Source: M3007 sp033764075
Lineage (GTDB): Bacteria > Bacteroidota > Bacteroidia > Chitinophagales > Saprospiraceae
DNA length: 64,000 nucleotides
Reading direction: 5' to 3'
Assembly: GCA_033764075.1 (NCBI GenBank)
Contig: JANRJH010000014.1
Span: 3,836 to 67,835, forward strand
Made by a program: the position numbers and the translations under genes. The notes under the pieces are model-generated. The model ran no database searches. It was not told the origin of the DNA and saw nothing but the letters and a program-made list of their open reading frames with translations. This document shows positions 17,227-25,999 of this stretch, piece after piece; within the stretch, counting starts at the first letter, position 1; each line of letters starts with the position of its first letter.

Positions 17227-19266
17227 TTAGACAAAAAGACTCACCACCAGGTCGATGACCTTGATGCCCAGGAACGGCACCACCACCCCGCCCAGGCCGT
17301 AGATGAGCAGGTTGCGTTGGAGCAGGGCAGACGCGCCGATGGGCTTGTAGGCCACCCCTTTGAGTGCCAGCGGGATGAGCGCCGGGATGATGGCTGCGTT
17401 GAAAATGACGGCCGACAGGATGGCCGACTCCGGGGAGTGCAGGCGCATGATGTTGAGCGACTGCAGGGCCGGAATGGAGTGGATGAACAGGGCCGGCACG
17501 ATGGCGAAGTACTTGGCCACGTCGTTTGCAATGGAGAACGTGGTGAGTGCACCTCGGGTCATGAGCAGCTGTTTGCCGATCTCCACCACTTCGATGAGCT
17601 TCGTAGGGTCGTTGTCGAGATCGACCATATTACCGGCTTCTTTGGCGGCCTGGGTACCCGAGTTCATGGCCACGCCGACGTCGGCCTGGGCGAGTGCGGG
17701 CGCATCGTTGGTCCCGTCGCCCATCATAGCCACCAGTTTGCCGCTTTCCTGTTCCTTGCGGATGTACGCCAGCTTGTCTTCCGGTGTGGCCTCGGCGATA
17801 AAATCGTCGACGCCGGCCTTTTCCGCGATGAAGCGGGCCGTCAGCGGGTTGTCGCCGGTTACCATCACTGTTTTTACACCCATGCGGTGCAGGCGCGCGA
17901 AACGCTCCTGTATGCCGGGCTTGATGATGTCCTGCAACTCCACCACGCCGAGTGCTTTGCCGTTTTCCGCCACCACCAATGGGGTGCCGCCGTTGGAGGA
18001 AATGGCGCGCACCCGGTCGTCGAGTACCTCGGGGAAAACGTGGCCGGAAGACTGAATCCAGCGCTTCATCGCGTCCACCGCCCCTTTGCGGATCTGTCGT
18101 CCGTCGGTCAGGTCGATCCCGCTGCTGCGTGTTTCGGCGGAGAACTTGATCTGCACGGCTCCGTTTGTGTCGAACTGATTCACGGGCAGCGCAGCAAGCT
18201 CGAGGATGGATTTCCCCTCCGGGGTCTCGTCGGCCAGAGAGCTCAACACGGCCGCTTCCACGAACGCGCGTTCATCGACCGCCGGTGCGGGATAAAAGTG
18301 CGTGGCCTTGCGGTTTCCGATGGTGATGGTGCCGGTTTTGTCGAGCAGCAGGGTGTCGATGTCGCCGGCAGTCTCCACCGCCTTGCCCGATTTGGTGATC
18401 ACGTTGGCGCGCAGCGCCCGGTCCATGCCGGCAATGCCGATGGCCGACAGCAAACCCCCGATGGTGGTGGGAATGAGGCAAACAAATAGCGACACATACG
18501 CCGCCACAGAAATGGGCGTCTGTGCGTAATCGGCAAAAGGCTTGAGGGTTACACAGACGATCACGAACACGAGGGTGAATCCGGCGAGGAGGATGGTCAA
18601 TGCGATTTCGTTTGGCGTTTTTTGACGCCTGGCGCCTTCCACCAGAGCGATCATTTTATCCAGAAAGCTTTCTCCCGGACGGGCGGTCACTTCGACCACG
18701 ATCCGGTCGGACAACACCCTGGTGCCGCCGGTCACACTGGAGCGGTCGCCGCCGGCCTCCCGGATTACGGGGGCCGACTCCCCGGTGATGGCGCTTTCGT
18801 CAATGCTGGCCAGCCCCTCCACAATTTCGCCGTCGGCCGGCACAATATCGCCCGCCGCGCAGACAAAACGGTCGCCCTGTACGAGGTTTGCTGAGGCGGT
18901 GAGTATTTCAACACCGTCGGCTAGCAGGCGCCTGGCAGGGGTGTCTTTCCGTGTTTTCCGCAGGCTGTCGGCCTGTGCCTTGCCGCGTGCTTCGGCGAAT
19001 GCTTCTGCAAAATTGGCAAACAACACGGTTAGTAATAATAAAATGAAAATGAACAGGTTGTAAACGGGGTGTCCCATAATGGCGCGCTCGCCTGTTCCCG
19101 TGGCCGACAAGATGGTCACGACCAGCATCACCAGGGTGCCGACCTCAACGGTGAACATGACCGGGTTGCGGATTAGTTGTGCCGGCGACAGTTTGACCAC
19201 CGACTGCCGGAGACCTGTGCGAATCAGCTCAGGCTCGAAAAGTTTATTCGAATGTGGGTGTTTCAT
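17227..19266 (-). CDS. kdpB: Potassium-transporting ATPase ATP-binding subunit
   Basis: A 679-aa P-type ATPase, the energy-coupling subunit of KdpFABC. The actuator motif TGES is in DESAITGESAPVIREAGGD, the phosphorylated aspartate is D309 in LLLDKTGTITIGNR, and the hinge region has VMVTGDNPLTARFIAEKAGV and MMGDGTNDAPALAQADVG. The serine of the conserved regulatory motif near TGES (S in ITGES, counterpart of E. coli Ser162) is present. Membrane helices M1-M6 flank the cytoplasmic domains. The gene sits 23 bp after kdpA and 21 bp before kdpC. Confidence 0.97.
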   Translation of the reverse strand: MKHPHSNKLFEPELIRTGLRQSVVKLSPAQLIRNPVMFTVEVGTLVMLVVTILSATGTGERAIMGHPVYNLFIFILLLLTVLFANFAEAFAEARGKAQADSLRKTRKDTPARRLLADGVEILTASANLVQGDRFVCAAGDIVPADGEIVEGLASIDESAITGESAPVIREAGGDRSSVTGGTRVLSDRIVVEVTARPGESFLDKMIALVEGARRQKTPNEIALTILLAGFTLVFVIVCVTLKPFADYAQTPISVAAYVSLFVCLIPTTIGGLLSAIGIAGMDRALRANVITKSGKAVETAGDIDTLLLDKTGTITIGNRKATHFYPAPAVDERAFVEAAVLSSLADETPEGKSILELAALPVNQFDTNGAVQIKFSAETRSSGIDLTDGRQIRKGAVDAMKRWIQSSGHVFPEVLDDRVRAISSNGGTPLVVAENGKALGVVELQDIIKPGIQERFARLHRMGVKTVMVTGDNPLTARFIAEKAGVDDFIAEATPEDKLAYIRKEQESGKLVAMMGDGTNDAPALAQADVGVAMNSGTQAAKEAGNMVDLDNDPTKLIEVVEIGKQLLMTRGALTTFSIANDVAKYFAIVPALFIHSIPALQSLNIMRLHSPESAILSAVIFNAAIIPALIPLALKGVAYKPIGASALLQRNLLIYGLGGVVVPFLGIKVIDLVVSLFV

Positions 19267-19289
19267 GGCAGTTTTGTCTTTTGAGTTGA

Positions 19290-20984
19290 TTACATGGAAA
19301 AATACTCGGCCAACGGACCCAGGGCAAGCGCCGGAAAGTAGGACAAAGCCGTGATGATGGCGATCACGGAAAACACCATCACCCCAAAAGTCACCGAATC
19401 GGTGGGCAATGTGCCGGCACCCTCCGGAACATACTTTTTGGAGGCCAGCAAACCGGCGATGGCTACCGGACCGATGATGGGGATGTATCGCCCCAGAAGA
19501 AGCACGATGCCCGTGGTGATGTTCCAGAATGGGGTGTTGTCGCCCAGGCCCTCGAATCCGGAGCCGTTGTTGGCATTCGCAGAGGTGAATTCGTACAGCA
19601 TCTCAGAGAAACCGTGAAATCCGGGGTTGTTAAGCCAGGGGATGGACGGGTCGTGGGCAATCAGCCAGGCAGCGGTGGCCGTACCGCCCATGATCAGCAG
19701 GGGGCTGAGCAGGGCCGTGAGCATGGCGATTTTTACCTCGCGCGCCTCCACCTTTTTGCCCATCAGTTCCGGCGTGCGGCCCACCATGAGGCCGGCGATA
19801 AATACGGCGAGAATTAAATAGATGAAATAGTTCAGGATGCCCACGCCGACGCCGCCATAAAAAGCATTGACCATCATGGCCAGCAACTCATTCATGCCGG
19901 AAAGCGGCATCGAGCTGTCGTGCATCGAGTTGACCGATCCGGTGGAAATGACCGTGGTTAGTATACTCCAGTATCCGCCGGAGATCGATCCCAGGCGCAC
20001 CTCCTTGCCTTCCATGGCCCCGATGCCCTGGTCGATGCCCATGGCCTGTAAGGCCGGATTGCCCCGAGACTCCATATAGATGTTCGGTATGGCCAACAGA
20101 AGAAAGCCCACCGTCATGACCCCAAATATGGACCAGGAAATTTTCGGACGTTTGAGGAAAAAGCCCAGCCCGAAAACCATGGCCATCGGAATGATGGATT
20201 GGAGGAATAATTCGACCTGGTTGGTCCAGTAGTCGGGGTTTTCCAGCGGATGTGCCGAGTTGGCGCCGAAGTAGCCGCCGCCATTGGTACCCAGGTGCTT
20301 GATGGCGACAAAAGGCGCCACCAGTCCCCGGCTTACCTGCACTGTGTCGCCTTCCAGCGTGACCATTTCGCCCTTGCCGGCTATGGTTGCCGGCATGCCC
20401 CGAAACACGAAAAAAACGGAGGCGAGGAATGCAATGGGCAGCAGAATGCGTGTGCAGCTTTTGACCAAAAAGTTGTAAAAATTGCCCAGCAAGACGGTCT
20501 GTTCAGGGCGCAGGGCGTGAAAAACCACGGCCGCCGCCGCCATGCCCGTGCCGGCGCTTACAAATTGCAGGAACATAAGACAGGCGATCTGCCCGAAATA
20601 ACTCATGCCCGTTTCGCCCGAATAGTGCTGCAGGTTGCAGTTCACCATAAAGGAAATGGCCGTGTTGAACGCCAGGTCGGGAGACATAGACGGGTTTCCG
20701 TCCGGGTTGAACGGCAGCCACCCCTGGTTCATAAGGATGAACATGGCCCCAAAAAACCATACGAGGTTGATGGTCAGCATGGCCTTCAGGTGGTCCTGCC
20801 AGGTCATCTGCCGGGTCGGATCAATGCCGCTTAAACGGAAAAAAAGTCGTTCCAGCGGACCGAAAACCCCGTCAAGAAAGGTTCGATCCCCGGCATAAAC
20901 CTTGGCTACGTACCGGCCAAAAGGCAACGCAAGCAAGATGGTAAGCAGAAAAACGGCCACCACGCCTAAAATTTCAGAATACAT
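19290..20984 (-). CDS. kdpA: Potassium-transporting ATPase channel-like subunit
   Basis: A 564-aa subunit related to K+ channel/SKT transporters that binds potassium from the periplasm. Selectivity-filter loops are visible: SFMVNCNLQHYSGETGMSYF, HLGTNGGGYFGANSAHPLEN and TSANANNGSGFEGLGDNTPF. Several membrane segments run through the rest. In the first loop, NCNLQHYSGE stands where many homologues have NTNWQxYSGE, a mild variation. The gene lies 11 bp after kdpF. Confidence 0.97.
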   Translation of the reverse strand: MYSEILGVVAVFLLTILLALPFGRYVAKVYAGDRTFLDGVFGPLERLFFRLSGIDPTRQMTWQDHLKAMLTINLVWFFGAMFILMNQGWLPFNPDGNPSMSPDLAFNTAISFMVNCNLQHYSGETGMSYFGQIACLMFLQFVSAGTGMAAAAVVFHALRPEQTVLLGNFYNFLVKSCTRILLPIAFLASVFFVFRGMPATIAGKGEMVTLEGDTVQVSRGLVAPFVAIKHLGTNGGGYFGANSAHPLENPDYWTNQVELFLQSIIPMAMVFGLGFFLKRPKISWSIFGVMTVGFLLLAIPNIYMESRGNPALQAMGIDQGIGAMEGKEVRLGSISGGYWSILTTVISTGSVNSMHDSSMPLSGMNELLAMMVNAFYGGVGVGILNYFIYLILAVFIAGLMVGRTPELMGKKVEAREVKIAMLTALLSPLLIMGGTATAAWLIAHDPSIPWLNNPGFHGFSEMLYEFTSANANNGSGFEGLGDNTPFWNITTGIVLLLGRYIPIIGPVAIAGLLASKKYVPEGAGTLPTDSVTFGVMVFSVIAIITALSYFPALALGPLAEYFSM

Positions 20985-20995
20985 AATCGGGCGGT

Positions 20996-21073
20996 TTAGA
21001 ATTGTTCGGGTTTAAGCAGTACGTACACGAGGTACGCAAAAACCAGCAGGCAAAGAATGAACAGGTAGGTCAT
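20996..21073 (-). CDS. kdpF: KdpF peptide
   Basis: A 25-residue peptide read as MTYLFILCLLVFAYLVYVLL followed by KPEQF. It is a single hydrophobic helix with the KPE-type tail found in KdpF, which stabilises the KdpABC complex in the membrane. Position directly before kdpA, with an 11-bp gap, confirms the call. It is too short for usual gene finders. Confidence 0.9.
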   Translation of the reverse strand: MTYLFILCLLVFAYLVYVLLKPEQF

Positions 21074-21079
21074 GGCCAA

Positions 21080-21247
21080 TCAGATTTTTTCAAACAAATC
21101 AACGGTTTTGAAAAACAGACCGAAGCACAACAACCCGGCGGAAAGGAGGAGAATGGTCGTTATCATGTCGTACGCGGTTTGGTAAATGTTGTTTTTTTTA
21201 CGCCAAAGGAATGCCATCTGTGCGGGCATGCCGAAGATGTGCATCAT
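21080..21247 (-). CDS. 55-aa single-helix membrane peptide at the head of kdp
   Basis: A 55-residue frame, starting with a double ATG at 21247, ends 6 bp before kdpF. The first half is basic and polar (MAFLWRKKNNIYQTAYD), and a helix follows (MITTILLLSAGLLCFGLFF) with a short acidic/basic tail (KTVDLFEKI). I recognise no family. The close spacing to kdpF and the conserved direction suggest co-transcription and a role at the pump, perhaps as an extra small subunit or regulator. That role is inference only. Confidence 0.65.
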   Translation of the reverse strand: MMHIFGMPAQMAFLWRKKNNIYQTAYDMITTILLLSAGLLCFGLFFKTVDLFEKI

Positions 21248-21342
21248 AACCTATTCCTATTTAATCACTTGAGAGAAAAAATGACCGAAATGGATAACGG
21301 CAAAGCTGGTCCGAAATGATTCATTTTGAAACACCGGCCCGC

Positions 21343-22683
21343 TCAATTTGAGAGACCATACTCCTTGAGTTTTCGGTACAATGTGGCCGGTGCGATACCC
21401 AGCAGGCGGGCCGTTTCGGATTTGTTGCCGCCGGCGTGTTCCAGGGCGCGTTGTATGGCTTTTTTTTCCAGCGAGACGAGATTCCAGGACGCTTGCGGGG
21501 TTTCGCTGTCGGGATGCGCATCACCCGGCACCAAGTCGGCTGTCAGTTCGGTGTCGGCGAGGATCACTGCGCGCTCCACGACATTGCGCAATTCGCGCAG
21601 GTTGCCTTTCCAGGACAGGCGGCCGAGTTGCCAGAGAAAGCCTTCTGTTAGCACAGGTATTTGTCTTCGGTTCAGTTTTTCTGCCGCCAATGCCGCAAAA
21701 TGGCGGGCGAGTTCGGGAATGTCTTCCGGTCGTTCGCGCAGGGCGGGCAAGCGAATTTCGAACACGGAAAGGCGGTAGTACAGGTCCTCCCGGAATCGCC
21801 CCTGGGCCACTTCTTCAGTCAGATTTCGGTGGGTGGCGGCGATGAAGCGCACGTCGGCTTTTATCGTCCGGGTGTCGCCTATGCGCATGTATTCGCCGGT
21901 TTCGAGCACGCGCAGCAGTTTGGCTTGCAACTCAGGCGCCATTTCACCGATCTCGTCGAGGAACAGGGTGCCTCCCCTGGCCTCTTCGATCAGCCCTTTC
22001 TGGTCTTTCATGGCGCCGGTAAAGGCGCCGGCTCGGTGGCCGAACAGCTCACTTTCCAGGAGTTCCCTGCCAAACGTGCTGCAATTAATCGCAACGAACG
22101 GTCTGCCGACGCGGTATGAGTCTGTGTGAATGGCTTGGGCAAACACTTCTTTTCCGGTTCCCGTCTCGCCGGTGAGGAGTACGGTCGCGTCGGTCGGCGC
22201 CACGCGGCGGGCAAGCGCGATGCAGGTCTGCACGGCCGGCGCCCGGCCCAGAATGTTGTCAAAAGTAAGCAAGTGACCGCCGGTCCGTTCCAGTTGCCGG
22301 ATGCGGCGCTGCAGATTTTGTTTTTCGAGGGCCCTGCTGATCAGGGGAATGATGCGGTCGTTATCGTTTCCTTTCACCAGATAATCGTAGGCGCCGTTGT
22401 GGATGGCGCGCACGCCGTCGGGGATGTTGCCATAAGCGGTGAGCAGGATGATGTCGGCGAATGGGGCACCTTTCAGCAGTTCAGGGACGGCCTCGACGCC
22501 GTTTCCGTCCGGCAACTTCACGTCGCAGAGGATTATCTGCGGTTTAAGGTCGGCCAGTTTGCGTTTGCCTTCCTGCAGAGTGCCGGCTTCGTGCACACTA
22601 AAACTTTCGAGGCGAAGGATGCGCGCCAGTAAACCGCGCAGCGCCACTTCGTCGTCGATGATTAGGATAACGACCGGGTTCAT
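21343..22683 (-). CDS. NtrC-type sigma-54 response regulator
   Basis: A 446-aa regulator with three domains. The receiver (residues 1-120) has phospho-acceptor D54 in LCDVKLPDGNG. The AAA+ sigma-54 activation domain (about 145-375) has Walker A GETGTGKEVFA, GAFTGA in FGHRAGAFTGAMKDQKG, and GGTLFLDEIGEM. The C-terminal Fis-type helix-turn-helix is GNKSETARLLGIAPATLYRKL. It probably drives the kdp genes from a sigma-54 promoter after phosphorylation by the locus kinase, in place of the OmpR-type KdpE. Its start overlaps the stop of rpiB by one nucleotide, suggesting coupled translation. Confidence 0.9.
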   Translation of the reverse strand: MNPVVILIIDDEVALRGLLARILRLESFSVHEAGTLQEGKRKLADLKPQIILCDVKLPDGNGVEAVPELLKGAPFADIILLTAYGNIPDGVRAIHNGAYDYLVKGNDNDRIIPLISRALEKQNLQRRIRQLERTGGHLLTFDNILGRAPAVQTCIALARRVAPTDATVLLTGETGTGKEVFAQAIHTDSYRVGRPFVAINCSTFGRELLESELFGHRAGAFTGAMKDQKGLIEEARGGTLFLDEIGEMAPELQAKLLRVLETGEYMRIGDTRTIKADVRFIAATHRNLTEEVAQGRFREDLYYRLSVFEIRLPALRERPEDIPELARHFAALAAEKLNRRQIPVLTEGFLWQLGRLSWKGNLRELRNVVERAVILADTELTADLVPGDAHPDSETPQASWNLVSLEKKAIQRALEHAGGNKSETARLLGIAPATLYRKLKEYGLSN

Positions 22684-23111
22684 CAGCAGGCGATTTTTCC
22701 CACCCGCCGTGCATGCCTTCCCCCCTCAAAATCGGTGCTCATAAAAATGCGCACCATCGCCTGCGCCAGTATCTCGGGCACGAAGCGGGCAGGTACAGCG
22801 ATCACATTGGCGTCGTTGTGCTGGCGGGCCAGGGCGGCAATCTCCTCGGTCCAGCACAAGGCGCAGCGGATGCCCTGGTGTTTGTTGGCGGTCATGGCCA
22901 CGCCGTTCCCGCTGCCGCAGATGACCACACCCCGGTCGGCAAGGCCTTTTTCAACCGCATCGGCCACCTGGTGCGCAAAGTCGGGGTAATCCACCGAGTC
23001 GGCAGAGTGCGTGCCGAAGTCCTGCACCATGTGTCCCTGGCGCTGTAACATGGCTACCAGCCCGTCTTTGACGGAAAAACCTGCATGATCGCAACCAATG
23101 GCAATTTTCAT
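22683..23111 (-). CDS. rpiB: Ribose 5-phosphate isomerase B
   Basis: A 142-aa sugar isomerase of the RpiB/LacAB family, interconverting ribose 5-phosphate and ribulose 5-phosphate. Motifs: IAIGCDHAGFSVKDGL at the N-terminus, VDYPDFAHQVADAVEKG, the catalytic cysteine in GVVICGSGNGVAMTANKHQG, and RQHNDANVIAVPARF with the catalytic histidine. Length is normal. It is the first gene of the run that leads into the kdp regulator; the metabolic link to potassium uptake is not obvious and may only reflect shared transcription. Confidence 0.93.
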   Translation of the reverse strand: MKIAIGCDHAGFSVKDGLVAMLQRQGHMVQDFGTHSADSVDYPDFAHQVADAVEKGLADRGVVICGSGNGVAMTANKHQGIRCALCWTEEIAALARQHNDANVIAVPARFVPEILAQAMVRIFMSTDFEGGRHARRVGKIAC

Positions 23112-23171
23112 GGGAATTCTTTTTTCAGGAAGTGCGAAATTTGTCCGAAAGATAAAAACGGAACAAACGAC

Positions 23172-24929
23172 ATGCGATTTCCAATACTTTTTTTTATTCT
23201 GCTACCCCTCCTGAACCAGGCCCAAACAACCGGCTGGCGCGCGAAGACGGCTCCCGAACTGCTCGCTGCCTTCGACCGCGACGACACCTGTGACCTGCTC
23301 GTCGTAATGGAAGAGCAGACCGACGTCACCCCAGCGCGCGACATCCGCGGCAAGGCACAAAAGGCCGCCTGGGTGGCGCAGCAACTGCAAAACACCGCCG
23401 CCCGCACCCAGCAACGGGCCCGGCGCCTCTTGCGCGAACACAACGCGGCGGCCAACAGCCTGTGGGTGGTGAACGCCATCGCCGTCGACAAGGCAGACCG
23501 TCGCCTCGCCGAAGCACTGGCCTCCCTGCCCGAAGTGAAATGCCTGTCGCCCGATCCCTGGTCCCGCCTCGACCCGCTGCCGCAGCCCGAACAGCCCGCC
23601 GCCGCACGCAGCGCAATAACGTGGGGGGTTGAACGCCTGAACGCGCCGGCCGTGTGGGCTATGGGGTATACCGGACAGGGCTTTACCGTCGGCGGCGCCG
23701 ACACCGGTTACGACTGGCTCCACCCGGCCCTCAAACCCAAGTACAGGGGTTATTTTGCGCCGACAGACACCTTTGACCACGATTACAACTGGTACGACGG
23801 TGTCTCGGCCCCCAGCCCCCTTAACCCGGACACCCTCAACCCCTGCGGTTTCAGCAGCCCGGTGCCCTGCGACGACGACCGGCACGGCACCCACACCGCC
23901 GGCACCATGGTGGGCGACGACGGTGTGGGCAACCAGATCGGCGTGGCCCCCGGCGCCCGCTGGATCGGCTGCCGCAACATGGAGCGCAACTGGGGGCGTC
24001 CTTCCACCTACCTCAATTGCTTCGAGTGGTTCCTGGCGCCTACCGACGTGACGGGCAACAACGCTGACCCCGTCAAAGCCCCGCACGTGATCAATAACTC
24101 CTGGTACTGCGCCTCAATCGAAGGGTGCACCGATGTGGGCGTCAATGAGCTGTTGCGGCTGGCCATCGTCAACCTCAAGGCATCGGGCGTTTTTGTGGTG
24201 GTGAGCAACGGCAACTTCGGCCCCGCTTGCGGCACAACGGAAATCCCGCCCGCCTACTTCGAAGAGAGTTTCAGCGTGGGCAGCATCCAGGTCAACGACA
24301 CCATTTCGGGCTTCAGCAGCCGTGGGCCGATTGCCATCGACAGCAGCTTCCGGGTGAAGCCCAACGTGGTGGCGCCGGGCTCCGACGTGCGCTCCAGCGT
24401 CCCCGGTGGCGGATACGACAACTTCTACGGCACCAGTATGGCCGGCCCACACGTGGCCGGGCTGGTGGCCCTGGTACTCAGCGCCGCACCCGAACTGGAA
24501 GGCGAAGTCGACATACTGGAAGACATCATTGAGCAGACCGCCCGACCCAGGTTCGATGGCGGCAACTGCATGGACAACAATGGCACCAATTATCCAAACA
24601 ATACGTATGGTTTTGGGATTGTGGATGCCATGGCCGCCGTGCAGCGCGCACAACAGGTGGTGTCCACCTTCGAGCCGAAACAACAGCTGGCGGTATCGGT
24701 GGCGCCCAACCCCGTACATACCCGCGCCGAAGTGCGCATCGCAGGGGCTGCCGGACAGATAGAGGTGCAATTGTTCAACGTGCAGGGGCAGCCCGTTTAC
24801 CGGCAGGTGTTTGCCGCCGAGTCGGAAATAAAATGTTCCATAGATGTGTCCAACCTGACCAACGGCCCCTACTTTTACCGCATCCGCGATGCCCGCCACG
24901 CCATGCACGGCGTGCTGGTGAAAAACTGA
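23172..24929 (+). CDS. Secreted subtilisin-like (S8) protease with T9SS sorting domain
   Basis: A 585-aa secreted serine protease. The signal peptide is MRFPILFFILLPLLNQAQ, which fixes the start at 23172; an in-frame ATG at 23085 would put 29 residues before it. An inhibitor-like propeptide precedes the catalytic domain. The triad is Asp177 (VGGADTGYDWLHP), His238 (DDRHGTHTAGTM) and Ser422 (YGTSMAGPHVAGLVA). The last about 80 residues (QQLAVSVAPNPVHTRAEVRI to MHGVLVKN) form a type A T9SS sorting domain, so it is exported across the outer membrane. It is divergent from rpiB with about 60 bp between them, where GAAATTTG (23136-23143) is a 7/8 match to the -7 box. Confidence 0.93.
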   Translation: MRFPILFFILLPLLNQAQTTGWRAKTAPELLAAFDRDDTCDLLVVMEEQTDVTPARDIRGKAQKAAWVAQQLQNTAARTQQRARRLLREHNAAANSLWVVNAIAVDKADRRLAEALASLPEVKCLSPDPWSRLDPLPQPEQPAAARSAITWGVERLNAPAVWAMGYTGQGFTVGGADTGYDWLHPALKPKYRGYFAPTDTFDHDYNWYDGVSAPSPLNPDTLNPCGFSSPVPCDDDRHGTHTAGTMVGDDGVGNQIGVAPGARWIGCRNMERNWGRPSTYLNCFEWFLAPTDVTGNNADPVKAPHVINNSWYCASIEGCTDVGVNELLRLAIVNLKASGVFVVVSNGNFGPACGTTEIPPAYFEESFSVGSIQVNDTISGFSSRGPIAIDSSFRVKPNVVAPGSDVRSSVPGGGYDNFYGTSMAGPHVAGLVALVLSAAPELEGEVDILEDIIEQTARPRFDGGNCMDNNGTNYPNNTYGFGIVDAMAAVQRAQQVVSTFEPKQQLAVSVAPNPVHTRAEVRIAGAAGQIEVQLFNVQGQPVYRQVFAAESEIKCSIDVSNLTNGPYFYRIRDARHAMHGVLVKN

Positions 24930-24964
24930 CCGCGCACAACCGCAGATCGCTGCCGCCATTCGAC

Positions 24965-25954
24965 ATGAAAATTGACATGCATACCCACATCCTGCCCGAG
25001 CGTCTGCCCAATTTTGCAGACAAATTCGGGTACGGAGATTTTATACACCTGGAGCATAACCGCCCCGGTTTTGCCCGGATGATGAAGGGCAACACTTTTT
25101 TTCGCGAGATCGGGCAGAATTGCTGGGATCCGAAAGTGCGCATCGACGAGTACGCCCGGTACCGGACGCCCGTGCAGGTGGTGTGCACCATTCCGGTGAT
25201 GTTCAGCTACTGGGCCAAACCGCAGGACTGCCTGGACCTGTCCATGTTCCTCAACGATCACATCGCCGGCCTGGTCGATGACTATCCAGAGCATTACATC
25301 GGCCTGGGCACCATACCCATGCAGGACACCGACCTCGCCATTCAGGAGCTGGAACGGCTGAAGGGACTGGGCTTTGCGGGTGTGCAGATCGGCTCCAACG
25401 TGAACCAGCGCAACCTGAACGAGCCGAGTTTTTTCCCCATTTTTGAAGCCTGCGCACGCCTGGACATGGCCGTGCTGGTGCACCCCTGGGAGATGATGGG
25501 GCAGGATCACATCGGCAAATACTGGCTGCCCTGGCTGGTGGGCATGCCGGCAGAGACCAGCCGGGCCATTTGCTCGCTGATCTTTGGGGGTGTTCTGGAG
25601 CGCTTGCCGGCGCTCCGGTGGTGCTTTGCGCACGCCGGCGGCTCGTTTATTCCCACCATCGGTCGCATCGAGCACGGGTTCAACTGCCGGCCCGACCTGG
25701 TGGCCATAGACAACCCGGTGTCGCCGCGCAGCTACCTCGGCGCATTCTGGGTGGATTCGGCCACCCACGACCCGCAACTCCTCCGCTACATCCTGGATGT
25801 TATCGGTGAAGACAAGGTGTGTTTGGGCAGCGATTACCCGTTCCCGCTGGGCGACCTGGAAATTGGCCGGTTCATCGAGCAGATGGGCCTTCCCGAGGTG
25901 GTGCAGGACAAGATATTTCACAAAAATACGCTTGCCTGGCTTTTCGGACATTAG
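24965..25954 (+). CDS. Amidohydrolase, ACMSD-like decarboxylase
   Basis: A 329-aa cytoplasmic enzyme of the metal-dependent amidohydrolase superfamily. MKIDMHTHILPERLPN gives the start and the HxH metal site; VLVHPWEMMG and CFAHAGGSFIPTIGRIEHGF supply further histidines; LGSDYPFPLGD is the aspartate strand. The pattern matches 2-amino-3-carboxymuconate 6-semialdehyde decarboxylase of the kynurenine pathway of tryptophan breakdown. No other kynurenine genes are next to it, so the exact substrate is unproven. It begins 35 bp after the S8 protease and may share its transcript. Confidence 0.85.
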   Translation: MKIDMHTHILPERLPNFADKFGYGDFIHLEHNRPGFARMMKGNTFFREIGQNCWDPKVRIDEYARYRTPVQVVCTIPVMFSYWAKPQDCLDLSMFLNDHIAGLVDDYPEHYIGLGTIPMQDTDLAIQELERLKGLGFAGVQIGSNVNQRNLNEPSFFPIFEACARLDMAVLVHPWEMMGQDHIGKYWLPWLVGMPAETSRAICSLIFGGVLERLPALRWCFAHAGGSFIPTIGRIEHGFNCRPDLVAIDNPVSPRSYLGAFWVDSATHDPQLLRYILDVIGEDKVCLGSDYPFPLGDLEIGRFIEQMGLPEVVQDKIFHKNTLAWLFGH

Positions 25955-25973
25955 CGTTTTCCCTGTTTTAGCC

Positions 25974-25981
25974 TATATTTG
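25974..25981 (+). promoter_or_regulatory. -7 promoter box TATATTTG before the GWxTD gene
   Basis: TATATTTG fits TAnnTTTG exactly and lies 18 nt before the start codon, giving a leader of about 10-12 nt. Confidence 0.5.
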
Positions 25982-25999
25982 TTGCATACTTTGCGGATT

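Noticed and set aside
21248..21342. Sigma-54 promoter between the regulator and the kdp genes
   Set aside because: On the minus strand a GG...TTTGC sequence (near 21300-21315) has only 9 nt between GG and GC where 10 are expected, and a TGG...TTGAG nearby lacks the GC. Neither is good enough to call, though a sigma-54 site is expected somewhere in the locus.
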